Shown here in pieces: positions 40,248 through 49,955 of a stretch of DNA of 64,000 nt. Numbering within the stretch: position 1 is the stretch's first letter; every line of letters starts with the position of its first letter. The translations under genes and the position numbers were made by a program. Source of the DNA: Burkholderia cepacia GG4 (GTDB taxonomy: Bacteria; Pseudomonadota; Gammaproteobacteria; Burkholderiales; Burkholderiaceae); the NCBI RefSeq assembly GCF_000292915.1, contig NC_018513.1, positions 3,224,001 through 3,288,000 on the forward strand, read 5' to 3'. The notes under the pieces are model-generated. The model saw only the letters and a program-made list of their open reading frames with translations, ran no database searches and was not told the DNA's origin.

Positions 40248-41546
40248 ATGACTACCCCGCTACCGCTCGAGCCGATCGAGACCGCCTCACGCGACGAGCT
40301 GACCGCGCTGCAGCTCGAACGCCTGAAGTGGTCGCTCCGACATGCGTATGAACACTCCCCCGTCTATCGCCGCAAATTCGACGAAGCGGGTGTACACCCC
40401 GACGACCTGAAGACGCTCGCCGACCTGTCGCGCTTCCCGTTCACGACCAAGAGCGACCTGCGCGACAGCTACCCGTTCGGGATGTTCGCTGTACCGCAGG
40501 ATCAGATCTCGCGCATTCACGCGTCGTCGGGCACGACCGGCAAACCGACCGTCGTCGGCTATACGGCGCGCGACATCGACACGTGGGCGAATCTGGTCGC
40601 GCGCTCGATCCGCGCGGCCGGCGCGCGGCGTGGCGACAAGGTACACGTCAGCTACGGCTACGGGTTGTTCACCGGCGGGCTCGGCGCACACTACGGCGCG
40701 GAACGCGCGGGGCTGACCGTGATCCCGTTCGGCGGCGGCCAGACCGAGAAGCAGGTGCAGCTGATCCAGGACTTCCGGCCCGACATCATCATGGTAACGC
40801 CGAGCTACATGCTGTCGATCGCCGACGAGATCGAGCGCCAGGGCCTCGACCCCGCACAATGCTCGCTGCGTATCGGCATCTTCGGCGCCGAACCCTGGAC
40901 CAACGACATGCGTGTCGCGATCGAGCAGCGGATGGGGATCGACGCAGTCGACATCTATGGGCTGTCCGAAGTGATGGGGCCCGGCGTCGCGTCGGAATGC
41001 GTCGAGACCAAGGACGGCCCGACCATCTGGGAAGACTACTTCTACCCGGAGATCATCGACCCCGAGACCGGCGAAGTCCTTCCGGACGGCGAACTCGGCG
41101 AGCTGGTCTTCACATCGCTGACGAAGGAGGCGCTGCCGATCATCCGCTACCGGACCCGCGACCTCACGCGCCTGCTGCCCGGTACCGCCCGCACGATGCG
41201 CCGGATGGAAAAGATCACCGGCCGATCGGATGACATGATGATCGTGCGGGGCGTCAACGTATTCCCGACGCAGATCGAGGAACAACTGCTGAAGCAGCAC
41301 GCGCTCGCCCCGCACTATCAGATCGTGCTGACGAAGGAAGGTCCGCTCGACGTGCTGACGCTCAACGTCGAGCCGTGTCCCGAAACGGCCCCCGACACGG
41401 CGGCGATCCGCGCGGCCAGCCAGGCGCTCGCACACGACATCAAGTCGCTGATCGGCGTGACCGCCGTGATCAACGTGCTGCCCGTAAACGGGATCGAACG
41501 CTCGGTCGGCAAGGCACGCCGCGTCGTGGACAAGCGCAAGGGCTGA
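40248..41546 (+). CDS. paaK: phenylacetate--CoA ligase
   Basis: PaaK activates phenylacetate to phenylacetyl-CoA with ATP, opening the pathway and making the inducer. The 432-residue protein has the ATP loop SSGTTGKPTVVGYT, the adenylate motif DIYGLSEVMGPGVA, the hinge DDMMIVRGVNVFP and a C-terminal basic motif ERSVGKARRVVDKRKG with the adenylation-step lysine. It is last in the plus-strand paa run, 38 bases after paaI, and ends at a strong terminator. Confidence 0.96.
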   Translation: MTTPLPLEPIETASRDELTALQLERLKWSLRHAYEHSPVYRRKFDEAGVHPDDLKTLADLSRFPFTTKSDLRDSYPFGMFAVPQDQISRIHASSGTTGKPTVVGYTARDIDTWANLVARSIRAAGARRGDKVHVSYGYGLFTGGLGAHYGAERAGLTVIPFGGGQTEKQVQLIQDFRPDIIMVTPSYMLSIADEIERQGLDPAQCSLRIGIFGAEPWTNDMRVAIEQRMGIDAVDIYGLSEVMGPGVASECVETKDGPTIWEDYFYPEIIDPETGEVLPDGELGELVFTSLTKEALPIIRYRTRDLTRLLPGTARTMRRMEKITGRSDDMMIVRGVNVFPTQIEEQLLKQHALAPHYQIVLTKEGPLDVLTLNVEPCPETAPDTAAIRAASQALAHDIKSLIGVTAVINVLPVNGIERSVGKARRVVDKRKG

Positions 41547-41597
41547 TAGCCGCCGCTGCACGACGGCCGCGCGGAACAGCCATGCGGCGCGCGCCCA

Positions 41598-41640
41598 AAA
41601 AAAACAGCCCGACCGGCGAACACCGATCGGGCTGTTTCGT
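41598..41640. terminator. bidirectional terminator of paaK and mltA
   Basis: ACAGCCCGA / TCGGGCTGT arms extended by three more pairs after one mismatch; eight A precede it and TTTCGTTTT follows. It serves the two convergent genes. Confidence 0.85.
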
Positions 41641-41682
41641 TTTGACGCGCCGGCTGCACGCGTGCGCCGGCACCTCGACCCT

Positions 41683-42807
41683 TTACGAATTCGGGAACAG
41701 CAGCCACATCCGGCCGATCTGCTTCATCCGCCCGGCCTGGTCGCCAGCGTCGTCGCCGAGTCCCCAGAAGTAGTCGGCCCGCACGCCGCCCCTGATCGCG
41801 GAACCCGTATCCTGCGCGAACACGAGCCGGTTCATCGGCGTATTCGTCAGCGGACGCGTGGTCTGCAGGAACACGGGCGTGCCGAGCGGAATCGACGACG
41901 GATCGACCGCGATCGAACGCTCCGGCGTGAGCGGCACGCCGAGCGCGCCGATCGGGCCGTCCGCGCCGCCGTGCGGTGCATCTTCCTTCGTCGGCATGTC
42001 GCGGAAGAACACGAAGCGCGGATTCGTGTCCAGCAACGCGTCGACGCGGTTCGGGTTCGCCTTCGCCCACGCCTTGATGCCCTGCATCGTCGCCTGCGCG
42101 GGCGTCAGCTCGCCGCGATCGAGCAGCCACTTGCCGATCGACCGGTACGGCTGGTTGTTGGTGCCGCCGAACCCGACCCGCATCACCGAACCGTCGTCGA
42201 GCAGCACGCGGCCCGAACCCTGCACCTGCAGGAAGAACGCCTCGATCGGATCGTCGACCCACACGAGTTCGTTGCCGTTCAGGATGCCGGCGCGCTCGAG
42301 CTGCGAGCGAACGGGCAGCGCGGCACCAGTGCGATAGCCAGCCGGCCAGCGGTACAGCGCGTACTGGTAAGGACCGCGACGCACGCGGGAGCCGTGCAGC
42401 AGCGGCTCGTAATAACCGGTCACGAGCCCGTCGAGCGTGCCGTCGGTGTTCGCCAGCTGAAACGGCGTGAAATACGCTTCGAAGAACGCGCGCGCGCTGC
42501 TGACGTCGAGCTCGTCGAGGCGGTCGGCGGCCGCGCAGGCACGCTGCCACGCCGGCTGGCGCGCGAGCCGCACGCAGTTCTGCCGCAGCGCGGCCGTCGC
42601 GCCGATCAGTGCATCGTCCTGCCAGCCCGGCACCTGCTGCCACGCGACCGGCGTGAGCCGCTTCGCGGCGACCTGCCCCGGCACGATCGCCGCGCCGGTC
42701 TGCGGCTTGAGGGTCGACGTCCGCGTCGGCGCGCCGCCGCACGCGGCAAGCAGCGCCGCCGCCGCAGCCGCCGCGACCCAGCCGGCCACCCGGGGCCCAA
42801 ACCACAT
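41683..42807 (-). CDS. mltA: membrane-bound lytic murein transglycosylase A
   Basis: MltA cuts the glycan strands of peptidoglycan, leaving 1,6-anhydromuramic ends. The 374-residue precursor starts MWFGPRVAGWVAAAAAAALL and has a lipobox LAAC, so it should be an outer-membrane lipoprotein. The MltA beta-barrel (GLVTGYYEPLL, EAFFLQVQGSGRV) and the 3D domain with catalytic Asp (RLVFAQDTGSAIRGGVRADYF) are clear. An earlier ATG at 42837 would overlap the start of the divergent small gene, so I prefer 42807. Confidence 0.93.
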   Translation of the reverse strand: MWFGPRVAGWVAAAAAAALLAACGGAPTRTSTLKPQTGAAIVPGQVAAKRLTPVAWQQVPGWQDDALIGATAALRQNCVRLARQPAWQRACAAADRLDELDVSSARAFFEAYFTPFQLANTDGTLDGLVTGYYEPLLHGSRVRRGPYQYALYRWPAGYRTGAALPVRSQLERAGILNGNELVWVDDPIEAFFLQVQGSGRVLLDDGSVMRVGFGGTNNQPYRSIGKWLLDRGELTPAQATMQGIKAWAKANPNRVDALLDTNPRFVFFRDMPTKEDAPHGGADGPIGALGVPLTPERSIAVDPSSIPLGTPVFLQTTRPLTNTPMNRLVFAQDTGSAIRGGVRADYFWGLGDDAGDQAGRMKQIGRMWLLFPNS

Positions 42808-42835
42808 ACAATGTCCGTTCTTGATGGAAACCGCC

Positions 42836-42979
42836 ATGTCAGATTTTCTCGACCAATATCCGATGCTCATCTTCGCGCTCGAAGCTTTCGTAGCGCTTGC
42901 CCTGCTGATCTTCATCGTCGTGTGGACGTCGTCGGGCAGGAAGAAGCACGCCCGCAACAACGACCGCCAGCCGCGCTGA
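42836..42979 (+). CDS. 47-residue single-span membrane protein
   Basis: A short ORF running from MSDFLDQYPMLIFALEAFVA through LALLIFIVVWTSS to a basic tail RKKHARNNDRQPR. One membrane helix at about residues 10-30 and a positive C-terminus predict a bitopic inner-membrane protein with its tail in the cytoplasm. It is divergent from mltA with only 28 bases between starts, and its stop is 14 bases before the apaG stop on the other strand. Function is unknown; the coding call rests on clean hydrophobicity and codon use. Confidence 0.65.
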   Translation: MSDFLDQYPMLIFALEAFVALALLIFIVVWTSSGRKKHARNNDRQPR

Positions 42980-42993
42980 CCCGCTCCGCACGC

Positions 42994-43368
42994 TCAATGC
43001 AGCGTGCGCGGCATGTGCAACGCAAACTCGTCGACCGGCGCGTCGAACCGCTCGCCGTCCTCCGCCACGCAGAAGTACGCGCCACGCATCGTGCCGACCG
43101 GCGTCGCGATCACGGCCCAGCTCGTGTATTCGAACTGTTCGCCCGGCTGCAGTAGCGGCTGGTGCCCGACGACGCCGAGCCCCTTCACTTCCTGCACGTG
43201 GTTGTCGCTGTCCGTGATGATCCAGTGACGCGCGATCAGCTGCGCCGCGACCTGCCCGGTATTGCGGATCGTCAGCGTGTACGCGAATGCGTATTGACGT
43301 CGATCGGGGTCGGATTGTTCCGGCAAGTAGCTGGTTTTCACCGAAACGGTGAACTGATACTGACTCAT
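42994..43368 (-). CDS. apaG: ApaG (Co2+/Mg2+ efflux-associated protein)
   Basis: A 124-residue fibronectin-III-like single-domain protein. The product starts MSQYQFTVSVKTSYLPEQSD and has the family core YTLTIRNTGQVAAQLIARHW, VVGHQPLLQPGEQFEYTS and GTMRGAYFCVAEDG. ApaG mutants in Salmonella have altered cobalt and magnesium handling, but its molecular role is unclear. The ORF is open 25 codons upstream; the start at 43368 matches homologues. It is divergent from rpe. Confidence 0.94.
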   Translation of the reverse strand: MSQYQFTVSVKTSYLPEQSDPDRRQYAFAYTLTIRNTGQVAAQLIARHWIITDSDNHVQEVKGLGVVGHQPLLQPGEQFEYTSWAVIATPVGTMRGAYFCVAEDGERFDAPVDEFALHMPRTLH

Positions 43369-43502
43369 GGTGTTTCCGCTGTAGGTAACCGCCCGCGCCG
43401 ACTCGAGCGGCCAGGCCGCGGGCGCGCCGCATTGGTTCGGCATTCTATGCGGAATCGGGCCGCAACCGCACGGCTCTCGCCGCGCACCGGGTCGCCGGAC
43501 GG

Positions 43503-43508
43503 TAGAAT
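43503..43508 (+). promoter_or_regulatory. candidate -10 of rpe
   Basis: TAGAAT in GGTAGAATGGCGG, 37 bases before the rpe start. Same context as the boxes before the DUF721 gene and ychF. No clear -35. Confidence 0.4.
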
Positions 43509-43544
43509 GGCGGTTTTGCGCCGCAGCGTCCCCGCTCCCCTGTC

Positions 43545-44231
43545 ATGACTCAATTCCGCATCGCTCCCAGCATCCTGTCGGCCGACTTTGCACGGCTCGG
43601 CGAAGAAGTCCGCAATGTAGTCGCCGCCGGCGCCGACTGGATTCACTTCGACGTGATGGACAACCATTATGTGCCGAACCTGACGATCGGCCCGCTCGTC
43701 TGCGAGGCGATCCGCCCGCACGTGCAGGTGCCGATCGACGTGCACCTGATGGTGCGCCCGGTCGACCGGATCGTGCCCGATTTCGCGAAAGCCGGCGCCA
43801 ACCTGATCAGCTTCCACCCGGAAGGCTCGGACCACATCGACCGTACGCTGTCGCTCATTCGCGATCACGGCTGCAAGGCCGGCCTCGTGTTCAATCCGGC
43901 CACGCCGCTGAACTATCTCGATCACGTGATGGACCGCCTCGACTTCGTGCTGCTGATGTCGGTGAACCCCGGCTTCGGCGGCCAGTCGTTCATTCCGGAA
44001 ACGCTGAACAAGCTGCGCGAAGCGCGCGCCCGCATCGACGCTTACACCAAGCGCACCGGCCGCGAGATCCTGCTCGAGGTGGACGGCGGCGTGAAAACCG
44101 ACAATATCGCGGAAATCGCAGCGGCCGGCGCGGACACCTTCGTCGCGGGTTCGGCGATCTTCGGCAAACCCGACTACCGCGAGGTGATCGACGAAATGCG
44201 CGCCGCGCTCGCCACTGTCGAGCGGAGCTGA
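43545..44231 (+). CDS. rpe: ribulose-phosphate 3-epimerase
   Basis: A TIM-barrel enzyme that interconverts ribulose-5-phosphate and xylulose-5-phosphate in the pentose phosphate and Calvin cycles. The 228-residue product has the family signatures [31 protein letters not shown] (metal-binding His and Asp) and [27 protein letters not shown] and [10 protein letters not shown] with the second catalytic Asp follow. It is followed after four bases by gph, an arrangement common in proteobacteria. Confidence 0.97.
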   Translation: MTQFRIAPSILSADFARLGEEVRNVVAAGADWIHFDVMDNHYVPNLTIGPLVCEAIRPHVQVPIDVHLMVRPVDRIVPDFAKAGANLISFHPEGSDHIDRTLSLIRDHGCKAGLVFNPATPLNYLDHVMDRLDFVLLMSVNPGFGGQSFIPETLNKLREARARIDAYTKRTGREILLEVDGGVKTDNIAEIAAAGADTFVAGSAIFGKPDYREVIDEMRAALATVERS

Positions 44232-44235
44232 CGCC

Positions 44236-44991
44236 GTGGCCGACTCCTCGCTTGCCGGTCACGCACCGGCTACAGCCGACGGCCCGATCCGTTTTGCGAC
44301 GCCGCGCATCGACGCGGCGCTGATCGATCTCGACGGCACGATGGTCGACACGGCCGACGATTTCACGGCCGGGCTGAACGGGATGCTCGCGCAGCTCGGC
44401 GCGCCGGCCACATCGCGCGACGAGGTGATCGGCTACGTCGGCAAAGGCTCCGAGCATCTGATCCAGAGCGTGCTGAAGCCGCGCTTCACGCCCGACGAAG
44501 CGCACGCGCGCTTCGACGACGCGCTCGCGATCTACCAGACCGAATACGCGAAGATCAACGGCCACCATACGCGCCTCTATCCCGAGGTCGCAGCCGGTCT
44601 CGACGCGTTGCGCGCGGCCGGCATCCAGCTCGCGTGCGTGACGAACAAGCCGCACCGCTTCGCGGTCGAGCTGCTCGAGCAATACGGGCTGATCGATCGC
44701 TTCGGCATCGTGCTCGGCGGCGACAGCGTCGCGTGCAAGAAGCCCGATCCGCTGCCGATGCTGACGGCCTGCGATGCGCTCGGCGTCGCGCCGGACGCGG
44801 CGGTCGCGATCGGCGACTCGGAAAACGACGCGCTGGCGGGCCGCGCGGCTGGGATGGCGACGCTGACGGTGCCGTACGGCTACAACCACGGCAAAGCTAT
44901 ACAAACGATAAATTCGGATGGTATAGTCAATTCGTTGCTGGTCGCAGCCCGCGCGATCACCGCGCACAACGCCGGCCGGCCAACCATCTGA
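44236..44991 (+). CDS. gph: phosphoglycolate phosphatase
   Basis: A HAD-superfamily phosphatase that removes 2-phosphoglycolate formed by DNA repair or oxygenation. The 251-residue protein has motif I IDLDGTMVDT with the nucleophilic Asp, motif II in ACVTNKPHR, and motifs III/IV in CKKPDP and AIGDSENDALAG. The start is GTG at 44236, about 20 residues upstream of motif I. The last 60 bases of the gene are unusually AT-rich and may carry the trp promoter. Confidence 0.93.
   Translation: MADSSLAGHAPATADGPIRFATPRIDAALIDLDGTMVDTADDFTAGLNGMLAQLGAPATSRDEVIGYVGKGSEHLIQSVLKPRFTPDEAHARFDDALAIYQTEYAKINGHHTRLYPEVAAGLDALRAAGIQLACVTNKPHRFAVELLEQYGLIDRFGIVLGGDSVACKKPDPLPMLTACDALGVAPDAAVAIGDSENDALAGRAAGMATLTVPYGYNHGKAIQTINSDGIVNSLLVAARAITAHNAGRPTI
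44898..44927 (+). promoter_or_regulatory. candidate trp operon promoter inside the gph end
   Basis: TATAGT (44922-44927) with TATACA 18 bases upstream, in an AT-rich island within an otherwise GC-rich gene. Transcription from here would begin about 75 bases before the leader peptide. Only the -10 is a fair match. Confidence 0.4.
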
Positions 44992-45008
44992 TTATTTCTT
45001 CCATCCGC

Positions 45009-45083
45009 ATGTTTCTGAATAAAAAACGGAGTCTGAGCAGCATCGACCGGGGAGCCTGGCCCTGGCGTCGCTGGTCGCGCTAA
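45009..45083 (+). CDS. trpL: trp operon leader peptide
   Basis: A 24-codon ORF, MFLNKKRSLSSIDRGAWPWR followed by RWSR and TAA. Codons 17, 19 and 22 are Trp, three in six, which is far above chance. It lies 266 bases upstream of trpE and is followed by an attenuator hairpin. In classical attenuation, ribosome stalling at these codons under Trp shortage changes RNA folding and lets polymerase continue into trpE. It is too short for usual gene calling. Confidence 0.85.
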   Translation: MFLNKKRSLSSIDRGAWPWRRWSR

Positions 45084-45099
45084 CCTCTTCGATGAGGTA

Positions 45100-45130
45100 C
45101 GCTGAGGCTCGTCTTCAGCGCCGTTTTTTA
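45100..45130 (+). terminator. trp attenuator terminator
   Basis: CGCTGAGG pairs with 45113-45120 (CGCTGA/TCAGCG plus a G-U and a G-C pair), followed by CCG and six T. It stands 17 bases past the leader stop. An alternative hairpin ACCTC / GAGGT (45083-45098) lies between the leader stop and the terminator. Confidence 0.75.
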
Positions 45131-45349
45131 TCTCGCTGCGCATCCGCGCGCCGATCGTCGCACCACCTCGAGTTCTACCGCGCCCGAACGCTTGCGTTCA
45201 GGATCGGCCGCAGGCTCGCGACGTTCACGCCCGGTATGCCGGCCGGCAACAGGCACTTCTCGATCGACCGCCCTTTCGCCGACGGCAGCCCGCGCAGCGT
45301 CAAGTGATCCCTGGCGCACGCCGCCGCTCGTCCCGAACAGGACCGGAAC
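45131..45349 (+). other. trpE leader between attenuator and start codon
   Basis: A 219-base non-coding stretch. A local hairpin GAACGC / GCGTTC lies near 45186-45201. Nothing else was recognised. Confidence 0.4.
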
Positions 45350-46843
45350 ATGACCGAACTCGAATTCCAATCGCTTGCGAACGAAGGCTACAACCGCATC
45401 CCGCTGATCGCGGAAGCGCTCGCCGACCTCGAAACGCCGCTGTCCCTCTACCTGAAGCTGGCCCAGCCTGAACGCGCGGGCGCCAACTCGTTCCTGCTCG
45501 AATCGGTGGTCGGCGGCGAACGCTTCGGCCGCTATTCGTTCATCGGCCTGCCCGCCCGCACGCTGGTGCGCACCCGCAACGGCGTGTCCGAAGTGGTGCG
45601 CGACGGTCAGGTGGTCGAGACGCACGACGGCGACCCGTTCCAATTCATCGAGTCGTTCCAGGCGCGCTTCAAGGTCGCGCAGCGCCCGGGCCTGCCGCGC
45701 TTCTGCGGCGGCCTCGCCGGTTATTTCGGCTACGACGCGGTGCGCTACATCGAGAAGAAGCTCGCGAACACGGCACCGCGCGACGATCTCGGCCTGCCCG
45801 ACATCCAGTTGCTGCTCACCGAGGAAGTCGCGGTGATCGACAACCTCGCCGGCAAGCTCTACCTGATCATCTACGCGGACCCGGCCCAGCCCGAGGCCTA
45901 CACGAAGGCGAAGCAGCGCCTGCGCGAACTGAAGCAGCGCCTGCGCACGACCGTGCAGCCGCCCGTGACGTCGTCGAGCGTGCGCACCGAGACGTTCCGC
46001 GAGTTCAAGAAGGACGACTACCTCGCCGCCGTGCGCCAGGCGAAGGAATACATCGCGGCCGGCGAACTGATGCAGATCCAGGTCGGCCAGCGGCTGACGA
46101 AGCCGTACCGCGACAATCCGCTGTCGCTGTATCGCGCGCTGCGTTCGCTGAATCCGTCGCCGTACATGTATTACTACAACTTCGGCGATTTCCATGTGGT
46201 CGGCGCGTCGCCGGAAATCCTGGTGCGCCAGGAACAGCGCGGTGAAGACCAGATCGTCACGATCCGCCCGCTCGCCGGCACGCGTCCGCGCGGCAACACG
46301 CCCGAGCGCGATGCGGAACTCGCGACCGAACTGCTGAACGATCCGAAGGAAATCGCCGAGCACGTGATGCTGATCGACCTCGCGCGCAACGACGTCGGCC
46401 GCATCGCGGAAATCGGCTCGGTGCAGGTGACCGACAAGATGGTGATCGAGAAGTACTCGCACGTGCAGCACATCGTCAGCTCGGTCGAAGGCAAGCTGAA
46501 GCCCGGCATGACGAACTACGACGTGCTGCGCGCGACGTTCCCGGCCGGCACGCTGTCCGGCGCGCCGAAGGTGCGCGCGATGGAACTGATCGACGAACTC
46601 GAGCCGATCAAGCGCGGGCTGTACGGCGGCGCCGTCGGCTACCTGTCGTTCTCGGGCGAGATGGATCTCGCGATCGCGATCCGCACGGGCCTGATCCACA
46701 ACGGCAACCTATATGTGCAAGCGGCGGCCGGCGTCGTCGCCGACTCGGTGCCCGAATCCGAATGGCAAGAGACCGAAAACAAGGCGCGCGCGGTGCTGCG
46801 TGCGGCCGAACAGGTCCAGGACGGCCTCGATAGCGACTTCTGA
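45350..46843 (+). CDS. trpE: anthranilate synthase component I
   Basis: TrpE converts chorismate to anthranilate with ammonia supplied by TrpG. The 497-residue protein has the tryptophan-feedback motif LLES near residue 49 ([11 protein letters not shown]). The chorismate-binding domain shows [27 protein letters not shown] and [19 protein letters not shown] precedes the ATG. It is controlled by the trpL attenuator and by Trp binding to the enzyme. trpG follows at 13 bases. Confidence 0.97.
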   Translation: MTELEFQSLANEGYNRIPLIAEALADLETPLSLYLKLAQPERAGANSFLLESVVGGERFGRYSFIGLPARTLVRTRNGVSEVVRDGQVVETHDGDPFQFIESFQARFKVAQRPGLPRFCGGLAGYFGYDAVRYIEKKLANTAPRDDLGLPDIQLLLTEEVAVIDNLAGKLYLIIYADPAQPEAYTKAKQRLRELKQRLRTTVQPPVTSSSVRTETFREFKKDDYLAAVRQAKEYIAAGELMQIQVGQRLTKPYRDNPLSLYRALRSLNPSPYMYYYNFGDFHVVGASPEILVRQEQRGEDQIVTIRPLAGTRPRGNTPERDAELATELLNDPKEIAEHVMLIDLARNDVGRIAEIGSVQVTDKMVIEKYSHVQHIVSSVEGKLKPGMTNYDVLRATFPAGTLSGAPKVRAMELIDELEPIKRGLYGGAVGYLSFSGEMDLAIAIRTGLIHNGNLYVQAAAGVVADSVPESEWQETENKARAVLRAAEQVQDGLDSDF

Positions 46844-46856
46844 CCGGAGACTGACC

Positions 46857-47456
<600 letters not shown>

Positions 47457-47469
47457 CGGGAGACGCACG

Positions 47470-48501
47470 ATGACGATTACCCCGCAGGAAGCGCTGCAGC
47501 GCACGATCGAGCACCGCGAAATCTTCCACGACGAGATGCTGCACCTGATGCGGCTCATCATGCGCGGCGACATGTCGCCCGTGATGGCGGCCGCGATCAT
47601 CACCGGGCTGCGCGTGAAGAAGGAGACGATCGGCGAGATCGCCGCTGCCGCGACCGTGATGCGCGAGTTCGCGAACCACGTCGAGGTGCAGGACAACTCG
47701 AACTTCGTTGACATCGTCGGCACGGGCGGCGACGGCGCGCACACGTTCAACATCTCGACCGCGTCGATGTTCATCACGGCGGCGGCCGGCGCGAAGGTCG
47801 CGAAGCACGGCAACCGCGGCGTGTCGAGCAAGTCCGGCAGCGCCGACGTGCTCGAGGCGCTCGGCGTGAACATCGACCTGCAGCCCGACCAGGTTGCGGC
47901 GTCGATCGCCGAAACAGGCATGGGCTTCATGTTCGCGCCGAACCATCATCCGGCGATGAAGAACATCGCGGCCGTGCGCCGCGAGCTTGGCGTACGGACG
48001 ATCTTCAACATCCTCGGCCCGCTGACCAATCCGGCCGGCGCGCCGAACCAGCTGATGGGCGTGTTCCACCCCGACCTCGTCGGCATCCAGGTGCGCGTGA
48101 TGCAACGCCTCGGCGCGCAGCACGTGCTGGTTGTGTACGGCAAGGACGGGATGGACGAGGTGTCGCTCGGCGCCGCGACGCTCGTCGGCGAATTGCGCGA
48201 CGGCCAGGTGCACGAATACGAGATCCATCCGGAGGACTTCGGCCTGCAGATGGTGTCGAACCGCACGCTGAAGGTGGAAAATGCCGAGGAATCGCGCACG
48301 ATGCTGCTCGGCGCGCTGGACAACCAGCCGGGCGTCGCACGCGAGATCGTCACGCTGAACGCGGGCACCGCGCTCTATGCGGCCAATATCGCCGAATCGA
48401 TCGCGGACGGCATCCAGCTCGCCCGCGAAGCGATCGCGAGCGGCAAGGCACGCGCGAAAGTCGACGAACTCGTGCGCTTCACACAGCAGTTCAAGCGCTG
48501 A
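47470..48501 (+). CDS. trpD: anthranilate phosphoribosyltransferase
   Basis: TrpD attaches anthranilate to PRPP. The 343-residue protein has the PRPP-binding glycine loop [15 protein letters not shown], the [21 protein letters not shown] segment that lines the anthranilate site, and [14 protein letters not shown]. Start [15 protein letters not shown] at 47470, 13 bases after trpG; a longer open frame upstream is within trpG and not family-like. Confidence 0.97.
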   Translation: MTITPQEALQRTIEHREIFHDEMLHLMRLIMRGDMSPVMAAAIITGLRVKKETIGEIAAAATVMREFANHVEVQDNSNFVDIVGTGGDGAHTFNISTASMFITAAAGAKVAKHGNRGVSSKSGSADVLEALGVNIDLQPDQVAASIAETGMGFMFAPNHHPAMKNIAAVRRELGVRTIFNILGPLTNPAGAPNQLMGVFHPDLVGIQVRVMQRLGAQHVLVVYGKDGMDEVSLGAATLVGELRDGQVHEYEIHPEDFGLQMVSNRTLKVENAEESRTMLLGALDNQPGVAREIVTLNAGTALYAANIAESIADGIQLAREAIASGKARAKVDELVRFTQQFKR

Positions 48502-48530
48502 CTCCCCTTACGAATCAAGCAGGAACCCAC

Positions 48531-49316
48531 ATGAGCGACATTCTCGACCGAATCATCGCCGTCAAGCGTGAAGAAATCGCGGCGGCCATGCGCAGCACGC
48601 CGCTCGAGGCACTGAAACTGGAAGCGTCCGCGCGTGACCTGCGCGACTTCGTCGGCGCGCTGCGCGCGAAGCAAGCGGCCGGCAACGCGGCGGTGATCGC
48701 CGAAGTGAAGAAGGCCAGCCCGTCGAAGGGCGTGCTGCGCGAGCATTTCGTGCCGGCCGACATCGCGCGCTCGTATGCAGCCCACGGTGCCGCGTGCCTG
48801 TCGGTGCTGACCGACGAGCAGTTCTTCCAGGGCAGCGTCCGCTATCTCGAGGAAGCACGCGCGGCCTGCACGCTGCCGGTGCTGCGCAAGGACTTCATCG
48901 TCGATGCATACCAGATCCTCGAAGCGCGCGCGATGGGCGCCGACGCGATCCTGCTGATCGCGGCCGCGCTCGACACGCCGCTGATGCAGGACCTCGAGGC
49001 GTATGCGCACTCGCTCGGCCTCGCGGTGCTGGTCGAAGTGCACGACCGCAACGAGATGGAACAGGCGCTGACGCTGAAGACGCCGCTGCTCGGCATCAAC
49101 AACCGCAACCTGCGCACGTTCGAGACGACGATCCAGACCACGCTCGACATGCTCGACATGATTCCGCCGGACCGCATGGTCGTGACCGAGTCGGGCATCC
49201 TGTCGCGCACCGACGTCGACACGATGCGCGCGGCGAACGTGAACGCGTTCCTCGTCGGCGAGGCGTTCATGCGCGCCGACCAGCCGGGCGAGGAACTCGC
49301 GCGGATGTTCTTCTGA
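48531..49316 (+). CDS. trpC: indole-3-glycerol phosphate synthase
   Basis: A TIM-barrel enzyme that closes the indole ring. The 261-residue protein shows [16 protein letters not shown] with the catalytic Lys and substrate-binding Ser, [33 protein letters not shown], and [12 protein letters not shown]. It is monofunctional, with no TrpF domain. Its TGA overlaps the next ATG (TGATG), so the CYTH gene is translationally coupled to it. Confidence 0.97.
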   Translation: MSDILDRIIAVKREEIAAAMRSTPLEALKLEASARDLRDFVGALRAKQAAGNAAVIAEVKKASPSKGVLREHFVPADIARSYAAHGAACLSVLTDEQFFQGSVRYLEEARAACTLPVLRKDFIVDAYQILEARAMGADAILLIAAALDTPLMQDLEAYAHSLGLAVLVEVHDRNEMEQALTLKTPLLGINNRNLRTFETTIQTTLDMLDMIPPDRMVVTESGILSRTDVDTMRAANVNAFLVGEAFMRADQPGEELARMFF

Positions 49317-49942
49317 TGGCGATCGAAAAGGAAATCAAGCTCGCGCTGCCGGCTGGCCAGGCCGATGCCGCGCGGCGCTTTTTCGCGACGCTGACCGGTG
49401 AAGCCGGCGACGTCATCACGCTCGCGAACGTCTACTACGACACGCCCGATCTCGCGCTGGCCCGCTCGAAGAGCGCGGTGCGCGTGCGACGCACGCCGCA
49501 CGGCTGGCTGCAGACCTTCAAGACGGTCGGCAGCGCGGAAGCCGGCCTGCATCGCCGCCATGAATGGGAAATGCCCGTCACCGGCGATGCGCTCGAAATC
49601 GATGCACTCGTCGCCGCGTGCGACGTGCCGGACGCGGCCGTCGCACTGCGCGACGCGGCGCCCGCGCTGCACGCGCTGTTCCGGACGGATTTTTCGCGTA
49701 CGCTGTGGCGCATCGCAATCGGCGGCGCAACCGTCGAGGCCGCGGTGGACGTCGGCGAGATCATCGTCCAGACGGAAAACGACACGCGCCGCGAACCGAT
49801 CAGCGAAATCGAACTCGAACTGATCGACGGCCCGGAAGCGGCGCTCGCGACGCTCGCCACCGAACTGCAGCAAGCGCTGCCGGGCCTCGCCCCCGAAAAC
49901 ATCAGCAAGGCGCAGCGCGGCTACCGGCTGCGCGCGCAATAA
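49316..49942 (+). CDS. CYTH-domain triphosphatase
   Basis: A 208-residue protein of the CYTH (CyaB-thiamine triphosphatase) superfamily. The signature ExExK is at the extreme N-terminus (AIEKEIKLAL). Charged residues lining the tunnel appear in SAVRVRRTPHGW, RHEWEMP, EAAVDVGEI and ISEIELELIDG. Bacterial members such as YgiF hydrolyse inorganic triphosphate; a cyclase role is less likely without other domains. There is no CHAD domain. Its start overlaps the trpC stop, an unexpected partner for tryptophan synthesis. Confidence 0.85.
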   Translation: MAIEKEIKLALPAGQADAARRFFATLTGEAGDVITLANVYYDTPDLALARSKSAVRVRRTPHGWLQTFKTVGSAEAGLHRRHEWEMPVTGDALEIDALVAACDVPDAAVALRDAAPALHALFRTDFSRTLWRIAIGGATVEAAVDVGEIIVQTENDTRREPISEIELELIDGPEAALATLATELQQALPGLAPENISKAQRGYRLRAQ

Positions 49943-49955
49943 ACACGCATCACGC

